Assembly (NCBI GenBank): GCA_025454255.1
Contig: JALOOU010000004.1
Coordinates: 1 to 64,000 of the forward strand
Direction: 5' to 3'
DNA: 64,000 bases
Source of the DNA: Desulfobacterales bacterium
GTDB lineage: Bacteria > Desulfobacterota > Desulfobacteria > Desulfobacterales > SpSt-501
A program made the translations under genes and the position numbers. Within the stretch, counting starts at the first letter, position 1, and each line of letters opens with the position of its first letter. The notes below the pieces were generated by a model that did no database searches, was not told the origin of the DNA, and saw only the letters and a list, made by a program, of their open reading frames with translations. Positions 47,960-57,212 of the stretch are shown here, piece by piece.

Positions 47960-48696
47960 TCGTCCTCGTTTTCCCAGAAAATGATTCTGTCACAGTTGGG
48001 ACAATTCTTCAAGCGGTCCCGACGCTGCATTTCGTTGTACATCTGCGGCGGGATGTTCACGTGGCATCCCCCGCAGACGGCCGATCGGACCTCCGCCACG
48101 GCGACGCCGTCCGGCTTGCGGTCGCGAATCCTGCGATACAGCGCGAGCAGCTCCGCCGGCAGCTGCCGGGAGATCTCGGCGGCCTGCGCCTGCGCCGCCG
48201 CCAGGTGCGCAGCCGACTCGTGCGCATCGCGCCGCACCTGCTCCAGTTCGTCGCGGATCTGTGCCGCCCGGTGGTCGGCCTGCGCCTGATGCTCTTTCAG
48301 GAACCGATGACCGGCCTGAATCTCATCCAGGCAGGCGATCATCTGGTCTTCCAGCTTCGAGCCGATCTGCTTGAGGTCGTCGATCTCCTTGAGGCCGGAC
48401 TGGTATTCCTTGTTGGTCTTGACCGCCCGCAGCTTTTCGTTGCTCTTGGCGATCCGCTCCTGGTTCGCCTGCAGCTCGGCTTCCTGGGAGCGGTACTGCT
48501 TTTGGAGCTCCTGCTGCTGGCGGTGAGCGGCGGCAACCGGGTCCTCGCACTGCTGGAGCTGGGCGTTCAGCGCGCCGGTCTGCTCCTCGACTTTCCCCAA
48601 CATCGCCTGCAGCCGGCGCACCTCCAACTCCAGCTTCTGCAGCCGGCTCAACGTGCGGGTCTGATCGCGTATGTCGACAGGCATGGCGTTATCCAC
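47947..48696 (-). CDS. C4-type zinc-ribbon, coiled-coil protein (DUF164/zf-RING_7 family)
   Basis: A 249-residue protein: a long antiparallel coiled coil (~1-190, rich in Gln/Leu/Glu heptads), then a C4 zinc ribbon 'VCGGCHVNIPPQMYNEM' ... 'LKNCPNCDRIIFW' (two CxxC pairs). Family members are widespread; a few have been linked to flagellar or nucleic-acid functions. The GTG at 48696 and an ATG at 48684 are both possible starts; neither has a strong ribosome-binding site. It follows the Nif3-like gene by 40 bp and its end overlaps rnpB. Confidence 0.9.
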   Translation of the reverse strand: MDNAMPVDIRDQTRTLSRLQKLELEVRRLQAMLGKVEEQTGALNAQLQQCEDPVAAAHRQQQELQKQYRSQEAELQANQERIAKSNEKLRAVKTNKEYQSGLKEIDDLKQIGSKLEDQMIACLDEIQAGHRFLKEHQAQADHRAAQIRDELEQVRRDAHESAAHLAAAQAQAAEISRQLPAELLALYRRIRDRKPDGVAVAEVRSAVCGGCHVNIPPQMYNEMQRRDRLKNCPNCDRIIFWENEDERSE

Positions 48697-48736
48697 TCGA
48701 TGGCAGTGGTGGTGATATCGGTCCCGGGAGTGCTGC

Positions 48737-49549
48737 TCACACCGGCGTAAACGGGTCGGCTTCCAGCGGGCAGGCCTGCACCCGCACCGCCATGCGTCGG
48801 CGGGCGAATTCCGCTCTGAGCCGCTCGACCAGCGCCTCCTTCATGAGCCGCTCGGAGTGGAAATGGCCGACGTCGATCAGGCAGCGGCCGGCGTACTCCA
48901 CCGCGCGCGCGTCGTGGTAGCCCAGATCCCCGCTGATGAAAACCTGGGCACCGGATCGAAGAAAATCCGGTACCAGGCTGCCGCCGCTGCCGGTCGCGAC
49001 GGCGACGCTTCGGACCAGGGTGCGCGGATCCCCTGCGAGGCGGACCAGCGGTGCGTCCAGCCGCCGCTTCACCCTCAGGGCCAGCGCCTCCAGCCGCTGC
49101 GGCCGCGGAAGGTCCCCGACCCGGCCGATACCCGGCCCGGTGCCGGCCGCCGCGGCCGGCGCGCGGCTCAGCGGGCGCATGCGCCTCAGCCCCAGCCGTC
49201 GGCCCAGGAGATCGTTCAATCCGCCCGGTGCCGAGTCCAGGTTCGTGTGCAGGCTGACGACGGCCAGCTGGTGGCGCAGGGCATGCCCGATGGCAGCCCC
49301 GGTCGGAGTGCCCAGGTCGATCTGTTTCAACGCCCGGAAGATCAACGGATGGTGCGTGATGATCAGATCGATGCCGGCGTCGCCTGCGGCCCGAACCACC
49401 TCCGGCCCGGCATCCAGAGCCACCCAGATGCGCGCCACTTTGGCGCCGGGATCCCCGACCTGCAGGCCGACGTTGTCCCATGCTTCCGCCATGGCGGCCG
49501 GTGCGATCCGCTCCAGGATCCGGGCGATCACGCTGAAAGCGACGGCCAT
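48737..49549 (-). CDS. Nif3-like dinuclear metal-centre protein (DUF34)
   Basis: A 270-residue Nif3/YqfO family protein. Metal ligands 'THHPLIF' near 65-71, 'HTNLDSAPGGLNDLLGRRLG' and 'DVGHFHSERL' at the C-terminus; the N-terminus 'IARILERIAPAAMAEAWDNVGLQVGD' is typical. GTP cyclohydrolase- and YbgI-like roles have been proposed for the family; real activity uncertain. The ATG at 49549 is chosen because the open frame upstream crosses tRNA-Met and rpoD. Confidence 0.92.
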   Translation of the reverse strand: MAVAFSVIARILERIAPAAMAEAWDNVGLQVGDPGAKVARIWVALDAGPEVVRAAGDAGIDLIITHHPLIFRALKQIDLGTPTGAAIGHALRHQLAVVSLHTNLDSAPGGLNDLLGRRLGLRRMRPLSRAPAAAAGTGPGIGRVGDLPRPQRLEALALRVKRRLDAPLVRLAGDPRTLVRSVAVATGSGGSLVPDFLRSGAQVFISGDLGYHDARAVEYAGRCLIDVGHFHSERLMKEALVERLRAEFARRRMAVRVQACPLEADPFTPV

Positions 49550-49647
49550 GGCGACGGCTCCGGTAAAAGCAACGGCATGGGCCGTCGGCCCGCGCCCGGC
49601 TTTCCCGCCGGCGGCAGCGGGGGCGAACGGACCCGACAGCGCTGGTG

Positions 49648-49720
49648 TGGGCCCACCTGGGATCGAACCAGGGACCGACCGGTTATGAGCCGGTGGCTCT
49701 GCCAGCTGAGCTATGGGCCC
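49648..49720 (-). tRNA. tRNA-Met (anticodon CAT)
   Basis: 73 nt, 5' G at 49720. Acceptor GGGCCCA pairs with TGGGCCC; the anticodon loop is CTCATAA with stem CCGG/CCGG; the T arm CCTGG-TTCGATC-CCAGG is standard. Anticodon CAT with the GGGCCC acceptor matches elongator tRNA-Met better than the Ile2 tRNA, which has GGCCCC. The CCA end is not encoded. Confidence 0.93.
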
Positions 49721-49736
49721 ATGAACGTAGCGGGTA

Positions 49737-49765
49737 TGTGTAGCGGTCGTCGCACGCTTTGTCAA
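49737..49765 (-). promoter_or_regulatory. Promoter of tRNA-Met
   Basis: Minus-strand TTGACA (49760-49765), a 17-bp spacer and TACACA (49737-49742). The predicted start near 49730 is 10 bases before the mature 5' end at 49720, a normal tRNA leader. Confidence 0.65.
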
Positions 49766-49830
49766 GCGCCCGCGGGCGATTTTGACGACCCCGCCGAACG
49801 GCCTGCGCCGGCCCGTTGGCCGGGGCCGCT

Positions 49831-51720
<1,890 letters not shown>

Positions 51721-51798
51721 ACCTGTTAGCCTCCCGACATCTTCGAATTCGTAGCGCGTGCCCCGCCCGCGGTGCGCGCGGCGGTTTGCCACCGGGCG

Positions 51799-53628
51799 CT
51801 ATCGTTTGGGCGCTGCGGTCGGGGCCGCGCTTCTGCTCCGCGCCGCCAGTTTTTGTTTCTCGCTCAACAGCCGCATCAGCTCGGCCTCGTCCGCCGCTTT
51901 TTCGGCGGCCTCGATCCCATGCTGCAGCGACCGGCGCGCCGGCAGCTTCCGGCGGCTCTCGACAAACCGGTCAAGCAGCGTGCGGCAGCCCTTCGGGTCC
52001 CACTCCTCATCGCGCATGGCCAACTGCGCCAGCTGCTCGCGGCGAGGTCCTTCCGGTACGCAGGCCAGTCGGTCGGAGAGCGGCGCGCCTGCCCGGTGGC
52101 CGCTGGCAATGAGCTCTTCCGCGGAGCGCTTCAACGGGCCCTCCTCGAAGCAATCCAGGATGTTGCGGTCGATTATTTCCGGGATCATCTCCGGTACCTG
52201 CAGCATCATGGCGACGATATGCCGCTCGAAGCGATCCTCCGCGGGCGGGGCAGAAACGCGGCGCTCGGCCGCGGCGTGGGGCTCCGGGGGCCGGGCGCGG
52301 CGCTGCAGCCCTTGGCGGATGACACCCTCCTCCACCCCGGTGCGCTCCGCAAGCTGCTGGATGTAAAAAGCCTTCGCCACCGGGTCGTTGACGGCAGCCA
52401 GCGGGCCGAGCAGTTCGGAGACGACGCGGATCTTGCCCTCCGTGCTCAGGCCGTGGCGTTTGACGGCGCTTTCGGTCAGGAAACGGACCATGCCGGGGGC
52501 GGACTGAGCCAGCCGCTCGAAGGCTTCCGCTCCGCGGCGCTTGATGAACGAATCGGGGTCCTCGCCTTCCGGCAGCACCAGAATGCGGGTGTCCGCCTGG
52601 TCTTCCTGAAACACGTCCCCGCGGCGGAAGTCCGCGTGCTCCTTCCAAAACAGGCTTACGCAGCGCTGGGCCGAGCGGATGCCGGCCTCGTCCGAATCGT
52701 AGACCAGCACCATTCGACCGGCGTGGCGGGTCAGCGCCCGGATGTGCTCGGCGGTGAGAGCGGTGCCAAGAGTGGCCACCGCGTTTTCGAGACCGGCCTG
52801 GTGCAGTGCGATCAAATCGAGGTAGCCTTCCACGATGAAGACCGACCCCAACGATCGGCAGCGCTCCTTGGCGCGGTTGAGCCCGTAGAGTACATTGCGC
52901 TTGGTGTAGATCGGCGTTTCCGGTGAATTCAAATACTTGGGGGTCGAATCGTCCAACACCCGCCCACCGAAGGCAACCACCCGGGAGGCGTCGTCCAAGA
53001 TCGGAAACATGATGCGGTCCCGGAAGCGGTCGTAAAAACCGGAGCCGTCCTTGCGCGGCACCGCCAACCCGGCTTTCTCGACGAAACCGGGTGGGACGCT
53101 GCGCCCTCCCATGAACGCCAGCAGGCCGTCCCAGCCCTTGGGGGCATAGCCCAGCTGGAACGCCTCGATGCTGCGGCGCGTGACCCCCCTGCGTTCGAGA
53201 TAGGCCAGCGGTGCGCGCCCGGAGGGGTGCTGCCCGAGGTGTTGCGCGAAGTAGTGCAGCGCCAGGCGGTTGATTTCGAACAGCCGCTCGCGCTCCTTCA
53301 ATCGATGTTGATCCTCGCGGCTCAGAGCCCGTTCGGGCAGATCGATGCCGCTGCGCCGGGCCAGCGCCCGCAGCGCCTCCGCAAACGCCAGGCCGTCTCG
53401 CTTCATGACAAACGCGAACACATCGCCCCCGCAGCCGCAGCCGAAGCAGTAAAAAATCTGTTTGTCGGGGCTGACGCTGAACGAGGGCGTTTTTTCGGCG
53501 TGAAAGGGGCACAGCCCGACCAGGTTCTTGCCGGCCCTTTTCAAGATAACCGTTTCCGAGACGACATCGGTGATGTCCACTGCATGCCGTATCTCGGAGA
53601 CTTTGTCGTCCGGAATGAAATTTGCCAA
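51799..53628 (-). CDS. dnaG: DNA primase
   Basis: A 609-residue primase. N-terminal CHC2 zinc finger 'CPFHAEKTPSFSVSPDKQIF' then 'YCFGCG'; TOPRIM core with 'VIVEGYLDLIALHQAG'-type (here FIVEGYLDL), 'LVYDSDEAG' and the RNA-polymerase-like basic region; a helical C-terminal domain that should bind DnaB. The start is TTG at 53628: the family begins right there ('ANFIPDDKVSEI') and GGAGG lies 10 bases upstream. A TTGACA at 53814-53819 may be its -35, though the spaced -10 is poor. Confidence 0.96.
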   Translation of the reverse strand: MANFIPDDKVSEIRHAVDITDVVSETVILKRAGKNLVGLCPFHAEKTPSFSVSPDKQIFYCFGCGCGGDVFAFVMKRDGLAFAEALRALARRSGIDLPERALSREDQHRLKERERLFEINRLALHYFAQHLGQHPSGRAPLAYLERRGVTRRSIEAFQLGYAPKGWDGLLAFMGGRSVPPGFVEKAGLAVPRKDGSGFYDRFRDRIMFPILDDASRVVAFGGRVLDDSTPKYLNSPETPIYTKRNVLYGLNRAKERCRSLGSVFIVEGYLDLIALHQAGLENAVATLGTALTAEHIRALTRHAGRMVLVYDSDEAGIRSAQRCVSLFWKEHADFRRGDVFQEDQADTRILVLPEGEDPDSFIKRRGAEAFERLAQSAPGMVRFLTESAVKRHGLSTEGKIRVVSELLGPLAAVNDPVAKAFYIQQLAERTGVEEGVIRQGLQRRARPPEPHAAAERRVSAPPAEDRFERHIVAMMLQVPEMIPEIIDRNILDCFEEGPLKRSAEELIASGHRAGAPLSDRLACVPEGPRREQLAQLAMRDEEWDPKGCRTLLDRFVESRRKLPARRSLQHGIEAAEKAADEAELMRLLSEKQKLAARSRSAAPTAAPKR

Positions 53629-53793
53629 GAAACTGCCGCCTCCAGCTGTGCGCGGGCAGATGCGCGGATGAACCGGCGGTGGGCCGGCTCCGGAGTAGCG
53701 CCGCTTCGGGTCGTGCAAACGACGATCGGGCGGAACCTGCGCTCGTTCGCCGCCGCCCGGGTCGAGCTACAAGGTGCAAAGGGAACCAACTAG

Positions 53794-54573
53794 CTAGGCG
53801 CTCCCCTGGTGTTTGTCAACCCTCTCCGGGCAACGATGCTCGCCGGGCGTCTGCCGTGCGATCGCGGCCGCCTGTCCGAATTCGACGGCGCCTGAGTAGA
53901 GCGCCTTGCCGACAATGACACCGGTGACGCCCACGGCCTCCAGCGGCAGCAGCGCCCGGATGTGATCCAGCCCGCCGACGCCGCCGGAGGCGATCACCGG
54001 GACGCGGGTTCGCTCGGCCAGGCGCCGGGTCTCCTCGATGTTGGGGCCGGTCTGCATGCCGTCGCGATGGATATCGGTGAAAATAAAGGCCGCCACCCCC
54101 ATGTCTTCCAGCTGCAGGGCCAGATCCGCGGCGGCGATTCCCGTCGTCCGCGCCCAGCCGTCGACGGCAATGCGCCCGTCGCGGGCATCGAGGCCGACCG
54201 CCACCCGGCCGGGATGCCGGCGGCAGATCTCCCCCAGCCAGGCGGGGCGGTGAACGGCCTGGGTGCCGATGACCACGCGCCAGACCCCCATGGCGAGCAG
54301 GGACTCCGCCACCGCCGCATCGCGGATGCCGCCGCCGAGTTGGACTGGAACGCGAACAGCGCTGACCATCTGCGCGATCTGCGGCCGGTGGCAAAGGCGG
54401 CCGCCGGCCGCGCCGTCAAGGTCCACGACGTGGATCAGCTCCGCGCCGGCGTCCGCCCAGCGGATTGCCGTGCGCACCGGGTCGTCGGCATATACGGTTT
54501 CGGCATCCATGCGCCCCTGGACCAGCCGGACACATTTGCCGTTCTTGAGGTCGATGGCGGGTATGATCAGCAT
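53794..54573 (-). CDS. hisA: ProFAR isomerase (HisA)
   Basis: A 259-residue (beta/alpha)8 isomerase of histidine synthesis. Catalytic 'IIPAIDLKNGKCVRLVQG' with the first Asp, 'VQLGGGIRD', 'VGLDARDGRIAVDGW' with the second Asp, and phosphate-binding 'IASGGVGGLDHI' and 'VIVGKALYSG'. It follows hisB by 36 bp. hisH and hisF, which often lie between or after, are not in the window. Confidence 0.96.
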   Translation of the reverse strand: MLIIPAIDLKNGKCVRLVQGRMDAETVYADDPVRTAIRWADAGAELIHVVDLDGAAGGRLCHRPQIAQMVSAVRVPVQLGGGIRDAAVAESLLAMGVWRVVIGTQAVHRPAWLGEICRRHPGRVAVGLDARDGRIAVDGWARTTGIAAADLALQLEDMGVAAFIFTDIHRDGMQTGPNIEETRRLAERTRVPVIASGGVGGLDHIRALLPLEAVGVTGVIVGKALYSGAVEFGQAAAIARQTPGEHRCPERVDKHQGSA

Positions 54574-54609
54574 GAACGCGTGCGGGTTTCCGGGAGGGGT
54601 CGCCTGCGC

Positions 54610-55197
54610 CTATAGGGCGCCCTTGGATGAGCGCACGCCGCGGCTGCGCGGGTCGGCGCTGACGGCCTGGTGGAGGGCCCGTCCGAACGATTTGAAGACG
54701 GCCTCCAGGATGTGGTGCTCGTTTTCACCGTACGGCACGCCGATGTGCAGGTTCATTCCGGCGCGATGGGCCACGGATTTGAAAAACTCCTTTGCCAGCG
54801 AACAGTTGAAGGCGCGCTCCGCCGAGTGACACGCCGGAACCTGAAACACCAGATAGGGCCGCCGGGACACGTCGATCGCAACCTGCGCCAGGGCGTCGTC
54901 CATGGGGGTTACGGCATGGCCGTAGCGGCGAATGCCCTTGCGGTCGCCCAAGGCCTGGTCCACGGCATCCCCCAGCACCAGGCCGACGTCTTCGACCGTG
55001 TGGTGGGAGTCGACCGCGATGTCCCCCTGGGCATGGACCGCCAGATCGAAAAAACCGTGCACGCTGAAGAGCGTCAGCATGTGGTCGAAAAAAGGGATCC
55101 CGCTCGTCACATCGGCCTGACCGCTGCCGTCCAGGTCGATGCCGACCTTGACGGTGGTCTCCCGGGTGCGGCGTTCGAGTTCGGCTCTGCGGTTCAT
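54610..55197 (-). CDS. hisB: Imidazoleglycerol-phosphate dehydratase
   Basis: A 195-residue HisB. Metal-binding 'HHTVEDVGLVLG' and the distal 'HTVK'-type repeat (here 'ENEHHILEAVFKSFGRAL') plus 'IPFFDHMLTLF'. Full length without the phosphatase domain found in enteric HisB. Start at 55197, with GGAGG 5 bases upstream. The longer frame to 55437 runs through tRNA-Ala and is rejected. Confidence 0.96.
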   Translation of the reverse strand: MNRRAELERRTRETTVKVGIDLDGSGQADVTSGIPFFDHMLTLFSVHGFFDLAVHAQGDIAVDSHHTVEDVGLVLGDAVDQALGDRKGIRRYGHAVTPMDDALAQVAIDVSRRPYLVFQVPACHSAERAFNCSLAKEFFKSVAHRAGMNLHIGVPYGENEHHILEAVFKSFGRALHQAVSADPRSRGVRSSKGAL

Positions 55198-55342
55198 CGG
55201 ACCTCCGGCGTCCGCGCTGCGTTCAGGCCAGCGATCCTCTTCGGCCCCTGCGGTGATCGGCGCTGCTATCGGCCCGGCGCGCAGTTGTTTCAATCCGGCC
55301 GGCAGTGTGGTAAAAGCGAGCGCAGTGCCGAAAAAAAACGAG

Positions 55343-55415
55343 TGGAGATGAGGGGGATCGAACCCCTGACCTCGGCGTTGCGAACGCCGCGCTCTCCCAG
55401 CTGAGCTACATCCCC
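55343..55415 (-). tRNA. tRNA-Ala (anticodon CGC)
   Basis: 73 nt, 5' G at 55415. Acceptor GGGGATG pairs with CATCTCC (one G-U); anticodon stem CGGCG/CGCCG with loop TTCGCAA, anticodon CGC; T arm AGGGG-TTCGATC-CCCCT. CCA is not encoded. Lies between the YcaO gene (opposite strand) and hisB. Confidence 0.95.
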
Positions 55416-55427
55416 ACACAAAGCTTC

Positions 55428-55456
55428 CTTCTACCAAATATGATTTGGTCGGTCAA
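55428..55456 (-). promoter_or_regulatory. Promoter of tRNA-Ala, with an inverted repeat in the spacer
   Basis: Minus-strand TTGACC (55451-55456), a 17-bp spacer and TAGAAG (55428-55433). The start near 55421 is about 6 bases before the tRNA 5' end. The spacer is an inverted repeat, ACCAAAT-ATG-ATTTGGT (55433-55449), which could bind a dimeric protein. Confidence 0.6.
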
Positions 55457-55477
55457 CCGAAAAAGGAGATCCGTCGC

Positions 55478-57202
55478 ATGGCAGGCCTGATCTTGCAAGA
55501 CGCCTACAAGCAGTTCACCCGCGACCAGGACAAAGTCCTGCCGCCGCAAACCACCGTGGCGCGGTTGCGCGCAAAGCTGGGTCAGCTGCGCCTGGACATC
55601 CTGCAGGCAACCGAGCGCATCGACAGCGGCCGGCTCGGCATCCCGGTCTACATCAGCCGCTGCGGCCGGGACGCCGCCGGGGTCATCGGCACCCGCAAGC
55701 AGATGGGCAAGGGCGCCACGGCGGAGCAGGCCGAGGCCAGCGCCGTCATGGAGCTCGCCGAACGCTTCAGCTTCTTCAGCTTCGCACGGGACCAGCGCCG
55801 TTTCATCCGGGCCACCTACGCCGAGGTCCGGGACCGGGCCATCTCTTTTGAGCTGATCGCCCGGTCGGTCCACGACGCCTCGGAGGAGCTGGCCGTCAGC
55901 CGGCGCGTGTTCGAAGCTCTGCCGCTGAAGTGGACCGCGGCCTACAACCTCACGCGGGCAACCGAGTGCCTGGTGCCCTTCGACTGGTTCTACGCCATCA
56001 ACGAATTCAACGGCCCGTCGGCGGGCAACTGCCGGGAGGAGGCGATTCTCCAGGGGGTCTGCGAGGTCGTCGAGCGCCATGTGTCCTCGGTCGTCAGCCG
56101 CACCCGCTTGCGGGTGCCCGCCATCCGCGCCTCGTCGGCGGCCGACCCGGCGGTACGGGAGATGCTCGCGAAATACGACCGCTGCGGGATTCGCCTGGTG
56201 ATCTCGGACTTCACGCTCGACATGGGCATACCGACGGTCGGCGTGCTCGCCGTCGACCCCTCCACGTTCCCCGAACGCAGCGAGATCGTCTGGACCGCCG
56301 GCACCACCCCGAGCCCCGAAAAGGCCCTGAGCAGAGCTCTGACCGAGGTCGCTCAGCTGGCCGGGGATTTCAACACCGGCGCCACCTATGTCGCCAGCGG
56401 CCTGCCCAAACCCCGGAGCCTGGAGGAGGTCGACCCTATCACCGAGCCTGCGGCGGTGGTGGACCTATCGAGCCTGCCGGATGTGTCGCACCCGAACATT
56501 CGGGTTGAAATCGAGAATTGTCTCCAGGCGCTCTCCCGCCGGGATCTTGAGGTCTTCGTGATCGACACCACGCATCCGGACCTGGCCGTTCCGGCCTGCT
56601 ACACCCTCATCCCCGGGGCTCATTTCCGCGAGCGCACGCGCGGGACCGGGGTGGCGATGTTTTGCGTCAAGCTTCTCTCCGAGACCCTCGAGCCGGCCGA
56701 GGCCTTCCGGCGGCTGGCGGAGGTCGATGCGCTTTTGCCCGGAAAGTACTTCGTGCGGTTCCACATGGGGCTCTGCCGGTTGCGGGGCGGTGATCCGGAC
56801 GGCGGGCTCGCCCTCTTCCGGCAGGCGCTGGCCCTGGGGCCGGACCCCGAGGAGGCGCCCACCGTCTACAGCTACCTGGGCGTTGCGCTGAAGGAGTTGG
56901 GGCGCTACGCGGAGGCGCAGGAGTTCCTGCGCCGGGGCGCAGAGCTGGACCCGGAGCGCACGGACCTGCACAACTTGATGGGGTTCTGCCACTACAAGCG
57001 CGGGGAATATGCGCAGGCCGTCGCCGCGTTTCAGCGCGTGCTCAGGATCGACCCGGCTTCCGCCATCGACCACGCCAACCTGGGCGTCAACTACCAGGCC
57101 TTAGGCGACAGCGACCGGGCGGTCGCGTGCTATCGCACGGCCCTGTCGCTGGACCCCGGCATCGAGTTCGCCCGCCGCAACCTGGCGGCGCTCTCCGGCT
57201 GA
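55478..57202 (+). CDS. YcaO-domain protein with C-terminal TPR repeats
   Basis: A 574-residue protein. Residues ~1-395 are a YcaO domain; the ATP-binding clusters '[16 protein letters not shown]' and '[18 protein letters not shown]' (E-x3-Q-G-x2-E-x3-R) are both intact. About 120 residues of TPR repeats follow ('[29 protein letters not shown]', in two 34-residue units). YcaO enzymes activate peptide backbone amides with ATP to make azolines, thioamides or amidines; E. coli YcaO, of similar layout, is tied to S12 methylthiolation by RimO. No precursor peptide or TfuA gene is adjacent. Start at 55478 with AAGGAG upstream. Confidence 0.92.
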   Translation: MAGLILQDAYKQFTRDQDKVLPPQTTVARLRAKLGQLRLDILQATERIDSGRLGIPVYISRCGRDAAGVIGTRKQMGKGATAEQAEASAVMELAERFSFFSFARDQRRFIRATYAEVRDRAISFELIARSVHDASEELAVSRRVFEALPLKWTAAYNLTRATECLVPFDWFYAINEFNGPSAGNCREEAILQGVCEVVERHVSSVVSRTRLRVPAIRASSAADPAVREMLAKYDRCGIRLVISDFTLDMGIPTVGVLAVDPSTFPERSEIVWTAGTTPSPEKALSRALTEVAQLAGDFNTGATYVASGLPKPRSLEEVDPITEPAAVVDLSSLPDVSHPNIRVEIENCLQALSRRDLEVFVIDTTHPDLAVPACYTLIPGAHFRERTRGTGVAMFCVKLLSETLEPAEAFRRLAEVDALLPGKYFVRFHMGLCRLRGGDPDGGLALFRQALALGPDPEEAPTVYSYLGVALKELGRYAEAQEFLRRGAELDPERTDLHNLMGFCHYKRGEYAQAVAAFQRVLRIDPASAIDHANLGVNYQALGDSDRAVACYRTALSLDPGIEFARRNLAALSG

Positions 57203-57212
57203 CCGGCAGCCC

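Noticed and set aside
47471-48289. 272-residue plus-strand frame over rnpB
   Set aside because: Covers RNase P RNA antisense; no protein features.
53791-53819. Promoter of dnaG
   Set aside because: TTGACA is perfect but the correctly spaced -10 (TAGCTA) matches only weakly; noted but not listed as a feature.
54610-55437. Longer hisB reading frame
   Set aside because: The extra N-terminus passes across the tRNA-Ala gene; the ATG at 55197 with GGAGG is the real start.
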